Notes under the pieces: generated by a model
Told to the model about the DNA's origin: nothing
Database searches by the model: none
Seen by the model: only the letters and a program-made list of their open reading frames with translations
Shown: positions 30,734 to 37,508 of the stretch, piece after piece
Layout of the letters: each line of letters opens with the position of its first letter
Numbering within the stretch: position 1 is the stretch's first letter
Assembly: GCA_900319695.1 (NCBI GenBank)
Contig: ONPN01000015.1
Span: 1-37,508 of the forward strand
From: an uncultured Eubacteriales bacterium
GTDB taxonomy: Bacteria > Bacillota > Clostridia > Oscillospirales > Oscillospiraceae
Length of the DNA: 37,508 bases
Reading direction: 5' to 3'
Position numbers and translations under genes: made by a program

Positions 30734-32245
30734 ATGAAACAGGAAGAAAAAGAAGCCAAAAAAGCGGAAAAAGAAGCAAAAAAGAGCGAGAAAAAGACTG
30801 AAGACGCAGAGCTCAAGGCCGAGGTCAAGGAGCTGCGCGCCCACCTGGTGGGCCTTCAGCAGACCGTGCGGGAGAAGGGCCAGCCGATCATCGTGCTGGT
30901 GGAGGGCTGGGCCGCCGCCGGCAAGGGCAGTCTCATCAACCAGCTCATCAGCGAGATCGACCCGCGCAACTACAACGTCTTCTCCCCGGTCATCACCCCG
31001 GAGTCGGAGGCGCGCTATCCCTTCCTCTATCCCTATGCCAACGCTATCCCGGAAAACGGCAAGATCATGTTCTACGACTCCGGCTGGATGGAGGATTGTG
31101 TGCGCAAATACCTGCACCGGGACATCACGAAGGATGAGTACAAAAAGCGCGTGCGCGCCGTGGGCGAGTTCGAGCGCCAGCTGCGAGACGGGGGCTATCT
31201 GCTGCTCAAGCTCTTCGTGGACATCAGCGAGAAGGAGCAGCGCAAGCGCATCACCGCCCTGCGCGAAAACTTTGAGACCGAGTGGCGCGTCTCAAACGAT
31301 GACATCTGGCAGATGAACGAGCATAAGCTCTTTGAGGACAGCTACGAGTCCTTCATGGAGAAGACCGGCAAGGTCATCCCCTGGCATGTGGTGGACGGCA
31401 GCCGCCGCGCCCTCGCCGCGCGGGACGCCCTCAAGCTCCTGGTCGGGCAGATCGACAAGGCCCTCGAGGAGGGGCGCTATGTCGGCAAGCCCTTCAAGGA
31501 AAACTTCCCCCTGCTCAAGATGCCGAAGCTCAGCGAAGTGGATCTCTCCCCGGCCCTCACGGACGAGGAGTACCAGAAGGAGCTCAAGAAGCTGCAAAAC
31601 CGCCTGCATGAGCTGCACAACGTCATCTACCGCAAGAAGATCCCGGTCATCCTCTGCTACGAGGGCTGGGACGCAGCCGGCAAGGGCGGCAACATCCGCC
31701 GTATCGCAAAGCCCCTGGACCCCCGCGGCTTCGACGTAATGCCCATCGCCTCGCCCGAGCCGCACGAGAAAAACCGCCAGTACCTCTGGCGCTTCTGGAA
31801 GCGGCTGCCCCGCAGCGGCCACGTCTGCATCTTTGACCGCACCTGGTACGGCCGCGTCATGGTCGAGCGGCTGGAGGGCTTCTGCAGTGAGGACGACTGG
31901 AAGCGCGCCTACAACGAGATCAACGAGTTTGAGCGTCAGCTCACCGACTGGGGCGCGGTGGTTTTGAAGTTCTGGATCCACATCGACCAGGATACCCAGC
32001 TCCAGCGCTTCAACGACCGCCAGAATACCCCCGAGAAGGCCTGGAAGCTCACCGAAGAGGACTGGCGCAACCGCGAGAAATGGCCCCAGTATGAGGAGGC
32101 CATCGACGAGATGCTGGAGAAGACCAGCACCAAGAACGCCCCCTGGTTCATCATCGAATCCAACGACAAAAAGTACGCCCGCATCAAGGCCTTGAAGATC
32201 GTCGTCAAGGCGCTGGAAGAGGCCTGTGAGGAGAGGCTTGCGTAA
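30734..32245 (+). CDS. pap: Polyphosphate:AMP phosphotransferase (tandem PPK2)
   Basis: A 503-residue cytoplasmic protein with two PPK2 kinase domains. The first (about 35-270) has Walker A GWAAAGKGS at 58-66, the second (about 285-500) has GWDAAGKGG at 311-319. Other PPK2 motifs in the second copy are FDRTWYGRVMVERLEGF, NEFERQL and RFNDRQNTPEKAWKLTEEDW. The tandem class II PPK2 enzymes phosphorylate AMP to ADP with polyphosphate. The first 28 residues are highly charged (KEAKKAEKEAKK). It is followed 9 bases later by ppk1, so the operon both makes polyphosphate and uses it to recharge nucleotides. In the first copy the DRTWYGR-like site reads YDSGWMEDC, as is usual for the degenerate half. 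Confidence 0.92.
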   Translation: MKQEEKEAKKAEKEAKKSEKKTEDAELKAEVKELRAHLVGLQQTVREKGQPIIVLVEGWAAAGKGSLINQLISEIDPRNYNVFSPVITPESEARYPFLYPYANAIPENGKIMFYDSGWMEDCVRKYLHRDITKDEYKKRVRAVGEFERQLRDGGYLLLKLFVDISEKEQRKRITALRENFETEWRVSNDDIWQMNEHKLFEDSYESFMEKTGKVIPWHVVDGSRRALAARDALKLLVGQIDKALEEGRYVGKPFKENFPLLKMPKLSEVDLSPALTDEEYQKELKKLQNRLHELHNVIYRKKIPVILCYEGWDAAGKGGNIRRIAKPLDPRGFDVMPIASPEPHEKNRQYLWRFWKRLPRSGHVCIFDRTWYGRVMVERLEGFCSEDDWKRAYNEINEFERQLTDWGAVVLKFWIHIDQDTQLQRFNDRQNTPEKAWKLTEEDWRNREKWPQYEEAIDEMLEKTSTKNAPWFIIESNDKKYARIKALKIVVKALEEACEERLA

Positions 32246-32254
32246 GGAGTCATC

Positions 32255-34636
32255 ATGTCGCCGAAAGATAAAAAGAACGCCCGCAGCAAGACCGTAACGG
32301 AAAAGAAAATCACGCACGGCAAGAGCGCTTCCGAAAAGAAGAGCGCCGCCGTGAAGAAGGCGGCCATCGACAAGAAGTCCGCCGCCGAAAAGAGACCCCT
32401 GCCCGAGAAGACGGCCGCGCCTGAGATCGACTTCGCCGCCGAGCTCAAGGCCGCCAAAAAAAGCATCTACATCAACCGGGAACTGAGTTGGCTGGCCTTT
32501 AACGAGCGCGTCCTGCTCGAAGCCGCCGACCCCGCCGTGCCGCTTTTGGAGCGGCTCAAGTTCCTGATGATCTATCAGTCGAACCTCACGGAGTTTTACC
32601 GTGTGCGCATCGGCATTCTGAGCCACCGCATCCTGCTCGCGCCCGACAAGCCGGATCCCCTGTCCGGGATGCTGCCCGAGACGATCATGCGCGAGGTCCT
32701 GCGTGTCACGAATGAGCAGCAGACCCTGATGGAGAGCATCTGGAAGTCCATACGCGAGGAGCTGCGCGCAAACGGCGTGGACGTGCTGGACTTCAAGAAG
32801 ATCAGCAAGGTGGATGAGCTGATGAGCAAGAAGCTCTTCGGCGACATCAAGGACCTGCTCTTCCCGAAGATCATCGAACTGAACCAGCCCTTCCCCTTCC
32901 TGTGGAGCGGGGAGTCGCACGTCATCGCGTTTCTGGGCCGCACGACGGTGCAGAAGCTGGCCCTCATCCCGATGCACCGCGTCCCGGCCTATCTCAGCTT
33001 TGAGATCAACGGCACGCAGAAGATCGTCCTCACCACCCAGCTCGTGCGCCACTTCCTGCCCCTGCTGCTCAAAAAGGAGAATCTGAACGTTCTCCAGTCC
33101 GCCACCGTGGAGGTCACGCGCAACGCCGACGTCTTCCTCTCCGACGTGGTGGATCGCTCCTCGGACGACGATTTCCGCGTCAAGGTCTCCTCCATGCTCA
33201 CCAAGCGCAAGCGGGAGATGCCCGTGCGCGCGAGGATTTACGGCAAGCTGTCGGACTATAACCGCGCCCTGCTGGTCAAAAAGCTCCATGTGCCGGAGCG
33301 CTGCGTCTTCACCCAGACCGTCCCCTTCGATCTGAGCTTCCGCTCCTGCATCGGCGGACACGAGGGCTTCAAGTACGAGGACCGCCGCCCCTCCCGCGAC
33401 ATAGGACTGAAAAAGGGCGAATACTTCTCCTACATCGAAAAGCACGATCTTTTGATGAGCTTCCCGTTCCAGAGCATGATGCCCTTCGTGGATCTCATCT
33501 ATGAGGCGGCGGACGATCCGGAGGTTTTGTCCATCAAGATCACGCTCTACCGCATGTCGGGCAGCAGCAAGATCGCCGCGGCCCTGGCCTACGCCGCCGA
33601 CAAGGGAAAGGACGTGCTGTGCCTTCTGGAGCTGCGCGCGAGGTTTGACGAGCAGAACAACATCGACTATTCCGAAATGCTCGAGGACGCGGGCTGCCGC
33701 GTGATCTACGGCCTGCCCGACCACAAGGTCCACTCCAAGCTCTGCGTCATCACCCGGCAGCATGACGGCAATCTCAGCCGCATCACCCAGGTGGGCACCG
33801 GAAACTATAACGAGGTCACGGGCGAGCAGTACACCGACCTCTCCCTCATCACCGCCAAGGAGGAGGCCGGACTGGACGCCGAGGACGTCTTCACCGCCCT
33901 CCTGAACGGGGAGCTTCCGCCCGAGGCACATTGCCTCTGGGTCGCGCCCAACAGCTTCAAGACCCGCGTGCTGGAATTTCTCAACCGCGAGAAGGAGAAG
34001 GGGGAGAAGGGCCGCGTCGCCATCAAGATCAACGCCCTGAATAACCTCGACGTGATGGAGAAGCTGATCGAGTGCTCGCAGGCGGGCGTGAAGATCGAGC
34101 TCTTTATCCGCGGCATCTGCTCCCTGCGCCCGGGCGTGCCCGGCAAGACCGACAACATCACGGTCACGAGCGTCGTGGGCCGCTGGCTCGAGCACTCGCG
34201 CATCTACAGCTTCGGAGAAGGGGAGGAGCAGCGCCTGTTCATCGGCTCGGGCGATCTTTTGAGCCGCAACCTCGAGCGCCGCGTGGAGGCCTTCATGGAG
34301 GTCGTGACGCCCGACACGCGCGAGCAGATCAACACCGTGCTCGACGCCCTGCGCCGCGACAAGGAGAAGTCCCGCCGCATGCTGCCGGACGGCTCCTACA
34401 TCCGCGAGAAGGGCGGCGAGGGCACCAGCTCGCAGGAGGCCCTGTACCGCTATTTCAGCGCCTGGAAGGTCGGCACGGAAGCGCCGAAGCCCGCCGTGCC
34501 TGTCAGGGCCCCTGCGGCCCCGGCACCGAGACCGGCCGCGCCCGCCCCCGTCGTCGCGCCGCCGAAGGCGCTGGAGACCCCGCCGACCCCGGAGCACGCG
34601 GGCTTTCTGAAAAAGCTCAGGAGCTTCTTCTCGTAA
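32255..34636 (+). CDS. ppk1: Polyphosphate kinase 1
   Basis: A 793-residue enzyme that builds polyphosphate from ATP. The conserved part starts IYINRELSWLAFNERVL (about residue 71), the N domain. The head and catalytic C1/C2 domains follow with DLIYEAADDPEVLSIKITLYR, the phosphohistidine H493 in DHKVHSKL, GTGNYNEVTGEQYTDL, FIRGICSLRPGVPG and the second histidine in WLEHSRIYSFG, then RDLSRNLERRVEAF-like SGDLLSRNLERRVEAF. Two parts are unusual: a lysine/alanine-rich N-terminal extension of about 65 residues, and an alanine/proline-rich tail (about 745-780) before LKKLRSFFS. A ribosome site AAGGAG precedes it. The extensions may help bind polyphosphate or other proteins; that is inference. Confidence 0.96.
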   Translation: MSPKDKKNARSKTVTEKKITHGKSASEKKSAAVKKAAIDKKSAAEKRPLPEKTAAPEIDFAAELKAAKKSIYINRELSWLAFNERVLLEAADPAVPLLERLKFLMIYQSNLTEFYRVRIGILSHRILLAPDKPDPLSGMLPETIMREVLRVTNEQQTLMESIWKSIREELRANGVDVLDFKKISKVDELMSKKLFGDIKDLLFPKIIELNQPFPFLWSGESHVIAFLGRTTVQKLALIPMHRVPAYLSFEINGTQKIVLTTQLVRHFLPLLLKKENLNVLQSATVEVTRNADVFLSDVVDRSSDDDFRVKVSSMLTKRKREMPVRARIYGKLSDYNRALLVKKLHVPERCVFTQTVPFDLSFRSCIGGHEGFKYEDRRPSRDIGLKKGEYFSYIEKHDLLMSFPFQSMMPFVDLIYEAADDPEVLSIKITLYRMSGSSKIAAALAYAADKGKDVLCLLELRARFDEQNNIDYSEMLEDAGCRVIYGLPDHKVHSKLCVITRQHDGNLSRITQVGTGNYNEVTGEQYTDLSLITAKEEAGLDAEDVFTALLNGELPPEAHCLWVAPNSFKTRVLEFLNREKEKGEKGRVAIKINALNNLDVMEKLIECSQAGVKIELFIRGICSLRPGVPGKTDNITVTSVVGRWLEHSRIYSFGEGEEQRLFIGSGDLLSRNLERRVEAFMEVVTPDTREQINTVLDALRRDKEKSRRMLPDGSYIREKGGEGTSSQEALYRYFSAWKVGTEAPKPAVPVRAPAAPAPRPAAPAPVVAPPKALETPPTPEHAGFLKKLRSFFS

Positions 34637-34678
34637 TGGCAATATAGTTTACATAACAAATATACGGAGGATAACAAC

Positions 34679-35638
34679 ATGGCCGAAAAGTACAATATCT
34701 GCTTGGATGTGGGCGGAACCAAGGTCCTCGGCGCGATCTTCAACGAGAAGGACGAGATCATCTACCGCCTGAAAAAGCGCTCCAAGAGCGAGGGCGAGGG
34801 CACCGCCGACGTGGAGAAGGTCATCATCAGCGTCGTGGAGGAGATGATCAAAGAGTCCGGCATCGACAAGAGTAAGCTCAACGCCATCGCCTCCTGCGCG
34901 CCCGGCGTCATCGACCAGGCAAAGGGCATTGTGCTCTTTACTCCAAACCTGCCCTGGCGCAATTACGACATCGCCGGGGCCATGCGCAAAAAGTTCGGCG
35001 TGCCCTTCTACGTCGGCAACGACGTGAACCTCGGCGTGCTGGGCGAGTATCAGTTCGGCGCGGCGAAGGGCTACAAGAACGTCGTCGGCTTCTTCCCCGG
35101 CACGGGCATGGGCGGCGGCCTCATCCTGGACGGCAAGCTCTTCACCGGCCACCAGTTCAAGGCCGCGGAGTACGGCCACATGATCCTCGACCCCGAGGGC
35201 CCGCTCTGCGGCTGTGGCCAGCGCGGCTGTCTGGAGGCGTTCTCCAGCAAGAAGGGCATGTCCGACTATATCCGCCAGCAGGTGTCCAGAGGACGCGAGT
35301 GCATGCTGGCCGAGGATGTCCAGAACGGCGTCTTCCGCAGCAAGCGCCTCAAGAAGGCCCTCGCCGCCAAGGATAAGGTGGCCATGGAGGCCGTAGACCG
35401 CGCCTGCCACTATCTCGCCATCGCCACCGGCAACATGATCAACACCATCTCCCCGGACCTGGTGCTCTACGGCGGCGGCATCATGGAGGCCATGGGCGAG
35501 CTGTGGCTGGAGAAAATCCTCGCGGAGGTGGACCGCTACTGCATGCCGTCCATCCGCCCGACGGTGGAGCTCAAGATCGCCGCCCTCGGGGATGACTCTA
35601 TCCTCTACGGCGACCTGGCGCTCATCAAGGGACTGTAA
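34679..35638 (+). CDS. ROK family sugar kinase, probable glucokinase
   Basis: A 319-residue cytoplasmic ROK kinase. It has the ATP/phosphate loop DVGGTK (residues 10-15), the catalytic D115 in GNDVN, the glycine-rich PGTGMGGGLILDG, the sugar-binding EYGH with zinc ligand H167, and the ROK zinc cysteines C177, C179 and C184 in CGCGQRGCLEAF. There is no helix-turn-helix, so it is a kinase and not a repressor. Glucose is the likely substrate. It follows ppk1 by 42 bases with ribosome site GGAGG, and shares its transcript. Polyphosphate-dependent glucokinases belong to the ROK family, so the neighbourhood raises that possibility, but sequence by eye does not settle the phosphate donor. Confidence 0.9.
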   Translation: MAEKYNICLDVGGTKVLGAIFNEKDEIIYRLKKRSKSEGEGTADVEKVIISVVEEMIKESGIDKSKLNAIASCAPGVIDQAKGIVLFTPNLPWRNYDIAGAMRKKFGVPFYVGNDVNLGVLGEYQFGAAKGYKNVVGFFPGTGMGGGLILDGKLFTGHQFKAAEYGHMILDPEGPLCGCGQRGCLEAFSSKKGMSDYIRQQVSRGRECMLAEDVQNGVFRSKRLKKALAAKDKVAMEAVDRACHYLAIATGNMINTISPDLVLYGGGIMEAMGELWLEKILAEVDRYCMPSIRPTVELKIAALGDDSILYGDLALIKGL

Positions 35639-35650
35639 TCTTATAGAATA

Positions 35651-35687
35651 TGTAAAGACCCCCGACAGCCTGTCGGGGGTCTTTACA
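35651..35687. terminator. Bidirectional terminator between ROK kinase and rpmE
   Basis: TGTAAAGACCCCCGACAG (35651-35668) is the reverse complement of the bases up to 35687, leaving a very small loop. It serves the convergent ROK kinase and rpmE transcripts. Confidence 0.88.
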
Positions 35688-35706
35688 TAATGGCGTATGA
35701 ATCCAA

Positions 35707-35841
35707 TTACTTGATGCCGTACTTCTTGTTGAACTTGTCGACGCGGCCGCTGGTGTCGACCAGCTTCTGCTTGCCGGTGTAGAAGGGGTGGCACTTGGAG
35801 CAGATTTCAACGGTGATGTCCTTCTTGGTGGAGCCGGTCTC
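35707..35841 (-). pseudogene. rpmE: Ribosomal protein L31, 5'-truncated
   Basis: The 44 codons from 35841 down to the stop match the C-terminal two thirds of L31: [24 protein letters not shown] and [13 protein letters not shown], which aligns without gaps to a normal 66-residue L31. The first 22 residues, with the start codon and the two cysteines of the CxC half of the zinc site, are missing. Upstream the frame stays open but has no ATG, no ribosome site and no L31 similarity. The promoter TTGCAA-N17-TACACT is intact 50 bases upstream. So a deletion seems to have joined the leader to codon 23. Either this copy is dead and another L31 gene exists, or the sequence has an assembly error. Confidence 0.8.
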
Positions 35842-35893
35842 GCTCAGGCTGTCTTGATTGTGCCGAAGAGCATAGTTACAAGACGCAAAAGGG

Positions 35894-35922
35894 AGTGTAA
35901 CACAAGACGCTGTGCTTTGCAA
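35894..35922 (-). promoter_or_regulatory. Promoter left in front of truncated rpmE
   Basis: On the minus strand TTGCAA (35917-35922), 17-base spacer, TACACT (35894-35899). It is nearly identical in form to the secG promoter -10. It would transcribe the truncated L31 gene. Confidence 0.7.
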
Positions 35923-35981
35923 GTGTTTTTATCAAAATAAACGCAAAATTTTGCGTGCAAAACGCAGGGCTGTGTACGCTC

Positions 35982-36010
35982 TTGCAATGGGGCGGGGCAG
36001 GGGGTATAAT
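35982..36010 (+). promoter_or_regulatory. Promoter of plsY
   Basis: TTGCAA (35982-35987), 17-base G-rich spacer, perfect TATAAT (36005-36010), about 55 bases before the plsY ATG. Confidence 0.8.
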
Positions 36011-36065
36011 AGCGGTACAATCCAGCCGTGCACCCCTGGGTCGGACGGCAGAGGAGGTAAAAAAC

Positions 36066-36668
36066 ATGATCTGGAAATACGCTTTGATTCTCGCGGGCGC
36101 GTATTGTATCGGCTCGCTGAGCTTTTCTATCTTCACATCCAAGGCCCTCTACGGCGGCGACATCCGCGCCGAGGGCAGCGGCAACGCCGGGGCCACCAAC
36201 ATGGCCCGCGTCCACGGCTGGGGCGCGGGACTGCTGACCTTGGGCGGAGACGCGCTCAAGGCGGCGGCATGTATGCTGGCGGGCAAGGCGCTGGCGGGGG
36301 AGATCGGGCTGTGTCTCGGCGCGGCCGGCTGCATCCTGGGCCACTGCTTCCCGGTGCTGCACGGCTTCAAGGGCGGCAAGGGCATCGCGGTCGGCGGGGC
36401 TGTCGGCTTCGGCATCGCATGGCCGGTCGGGGCCTGCACTGTCGGGGCCTTCCTGCTGGGGGCGCTGCTGTCAAAGAAGGTCTCGGTCGGTTCCCTCTGC
36501 GGGGCGGTCGCCATCGCGTCGTCCGCGTACTTCTTCCATGTCGGCACCCCGCGCCTGATCCTCGCCCTGTTCTGCGCCTGCCTCGCCATCGCAAGGCACG
36601 GCCCCAACATCAAACGGCTGATCGCCGGGACGGAGCCTGACTTCAAGGCAGGCAAACACAAGAGCTGA
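36066..36668 (+). CDS. plsY: Acyl-phosphate glycerol-3-phosphate acyltransferase PlsY
   Basis: A 200-residue membrane enzyme that transfers an acyl chain from acyl-phosphate to glycerol 3-phosphate, the first step of phospholipid synthesis in Firmicutes. It has five or so hydrophobic helices and the three PlsY loops: GSGNAGATNMARVHG (residues about 38-52), GHCFPVLHGFKGGKGIA (about 95-111) and, near the end, IARHGPNIKRLIAGTEP. I chose the ATG at 36066, which follows AGGAGGT. An upstream in-frame ATG at 35955 would precede the promoter. It appears to be a single-gene transcript between rpmE and the response regulator. Confidence 0.95.
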   Translation: MIWKYALILAGAYCIGSLSFSIFTSKALYGGDIRAEGSGNAGATNMARVHGWGAGLLTLGGDALKAAACMLAGKALAGEIGLCLGAAGCILGHCFPVLHGFKGGKGIAVGGAVGFGIAWPVGACTVGAFLLGALLSKKVSVGSLCGAVAIASSAYFFHVGTPRLILALFCACLAIARHGPNIKRLIAGTEPDFKAGKHKS

Positions 36669-36711
36669 TTTCGGTTTTACATTTTTTTAACCTTTGCGCC
36701 GTGCTCTGCGC

Positions 36712-36717
36712 TATAAT
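36712..36717 (+). promoter_or_regulatory. -10 box of response regulator gene
   Basis: A perfect TATAAT lies about 35 bases before the ATG. The -35 is poor (TTAACC at an unfavourable distance), so an activator or weak promoter is possible. Confidence 0.5.
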
Positions 36718-36752
36718 GGGACAAAAGCACGGAAAAGAAAGGCGGTTTTTGT

Positions 36753-37439
36753 ATGAGTAAGAGAGCGCTCGTCGTCGAGGACGACGCCAATATTGCAGAG
36801 CTTCTGCGCCTGTATCTGGGCAAGGACGGCTTCGACGTGATGATCGCGGCCGACGGCGGCAAGGCCGAATCCTCCTTTGATCTGTTCCAGCCGGACGTGG
36901 TGCTGCTGGACATCATGCTGCCGGTCAAGGACGGCTGGGAGGTCTGCCGGGACATCCGCCGCAAGTCCTCCACGCCCATCATCATGCTGACGGCGAAGGG
37001 GGAGACCGCGGACAAGATCAACGGTCTCGAGATGGGGGCCGACGACTATGTGACCAAACCCTTCGACGTCAAGGAGCTGCTGGCCCGCATCCACGCGGTC
37101 ATGCGCCGCACCGACGCGGACGCGCCTGTGGAGAAGAAGCTCACGTTCGACAAGCTGGTCATCAATCTGGAATCCTATGAGCTGATCGTGGACGGCAAAA
37201 AGGTGGACACCCCGCCCAAGGAGATGGAGCTTCTGTACCATCTGGCCTCCTCGCCCAACCGCGTCTTCACCCGCAACCAGCTTCTGGACGAGGTCTGGGG
37301 CTTCGACTACTTCGGCGATTCCCGCACCGTGGACGTGCATATCAAGCGCCTGCGCGAAAAGCTCGAGGGCGTATCGGACAAGTGGTGCCTCAAAACCGTC
37401 TGGGGCGTGGGGTACAAGTTCGAACTCCTTGAAGGCTGA
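36753..37439 (+). CDS. OmpR/PhoB-family response regulator
   Basis: A 228-residue two-component transcription factor. The receiver domain (about 1-120) has the acidic pair D10-D11, the phospho-acceptor D53 in VVLLDIMLP, the conserved T in IIMLTAKGE and K in DDYVTKPF. The DNA-binding winged helix (about 130-226) has FTRNQLLDEVWGFDYFGDSRTVDVHIKRLREKL-type sequence and ends KTVWGVGYKFE. No partner kinase is in the window; it may lie just downstream, though a separate promoter begins at 37446. The ATG follows AAAGAAAGG. Its target genes are unknown. PhoB-like regulation of the polyphosphate operon would be an attractive idea but has no support in the sequence. Confidence 0.95.
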   Translation: MSKRALVVEDDANIAELLRLYLGKDGFDVMIAADGGKAESSFDLFQPDVVLLDIMLPVKDGWEVCRDIRRKSSTPIIMLTAKGETADKINGLEMGADDYVTKPFDVKELLARIHAVMRRTDADAPVEKKLTFDKLVINLESYELIVDGKKVDTPPKEMELLYHLASSPNRVFTRNQLLDEVWGFDYFGDSRTVDVHIKRLREKLEGVSDKWCLKTVWGVGYKFELLEG

Positions 37440-37445
37440 AACCCC

Positions 37446-37474
37446 TTGATTTTCCTAGCTTTTTTTGATATACT
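37446..37474 (+). promoter_or_regulatory. Promoter of a gene beyond the window
   Basis: TTGATT (37446-37451), 17-base spacer, TATACT (37469-37474). The sequence then has a direct repeat ACTCGCAAAA twice (from about 37486) up to the window end. No terminator hairpin was made out after the response regulator. Confidence 0.6.
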
Positions 37475-37508
37475 TGGCTAGAAAACTCGCAAAAACTCGC
37501 AAAAAAAC

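Noticed and set aside
31292-34642. A 1116-codon open frame antisense to pap and ppk1
   Set aside because: It is a product of GC-rich codon bias in the real genes; no domain is recognisable and it has no start region of its own.
35842-35922. N-terminal part of an intact but divergent L31
   Set aside because: The frame has only a TTG that coincides with the -35 box, no ribosome site and no L31 similarity, so a truncated gene is the better reading.
37486-37508. Possible start of a CRISPR or tandem repeat at the window end
   Set aside because: Only two short copies of ACTCGCAAAA are present and the window stops; not enough to call.

Overview
The window looks like a chromosomal segment of a high-GC Firmicute, most likely a gut Clostridium of the Oscillospiraceae type (Oscillibacter/Flavonifractor-like). 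The evidence is a large Bacillus-type SRP RNA directly upstream of dnaX, a T-box riboswitch, RNase J, a YlmC/YmxH-family protein, a dgt-dnaG-rpoD run, many TTGxxx-N17-TATAAT promoters and GC-rich codon use. The genus is an inference. There is no prophage, CRISPR array or complete insertion sequence. Most intergenic oddities are small palindromic repeats.

Layout: 1-189 is the tail of a DMT transporter. It is followed by an AT-rich gap, a tRNA-Ala(CGC) on the minus strand with its terminator, and a divergent promoter for the SRP RNA. From 1139 come dnaX and ybaB, then a cytoplasmic GH2 glycosidase, a SPASM-like radical SAM protein and a secreted DUF1002 protein, ending at a bidirectional terminator shared with secG (minus). 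At 7461-9599 lie a DNA-deoxyinosine glycosylase (minus), a cluster of hairpins, and rpe-recR. RNase J and a TIGR01212-type radical SAM protein follow. At 12420-16634 a large EAL/PAS/GGDEF protein (minus) and a membrane HD-GYP protein (plus) are divergently transcribed and probably both act on c-di-GMP.

The region 16638-18810 holds a short mobile-looking element with perfect terminal inverted repeats, then a strong promoter, a tryptophan T-box, a trpB2-type tryptophan synthase beta chain and a 64-residue peptide with a double-glycine leader and a C2H2-like core. This riboswitch-controlled enzyme-plus-peptide unit is the most unusual arrangement in the window. From 27954 down to 18996 the minus strand carries a lipoprotein, hflX, yigZ, dgt, dnaG, rpoD and a MalY/PatB aminotransferase. 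Two copies of one palindromic repeat family sit just behind the stop codons of the lipoprotein gene and rpoD.

At 27958-30552 a YlmC/YmxH protein (minus) diverges from a multi-cysteine radical SAM enzyme resembling the tetraether-synthase (Tes) group (plus), followed by a DMT transporter (minus). A polyphosphate operon (pap, ppk1, then a ROK sugar kinase) occupies 30734-35638. Behind it is an rpmE gene (ribosomal protein L31) that keeps a promoter-like sequence but has lost its first 22 codons, then plsY, an OmpR-family response regulator, and a promoter pointing out of the window. All calls are by reading motifs and family resemblance; no database search was run.
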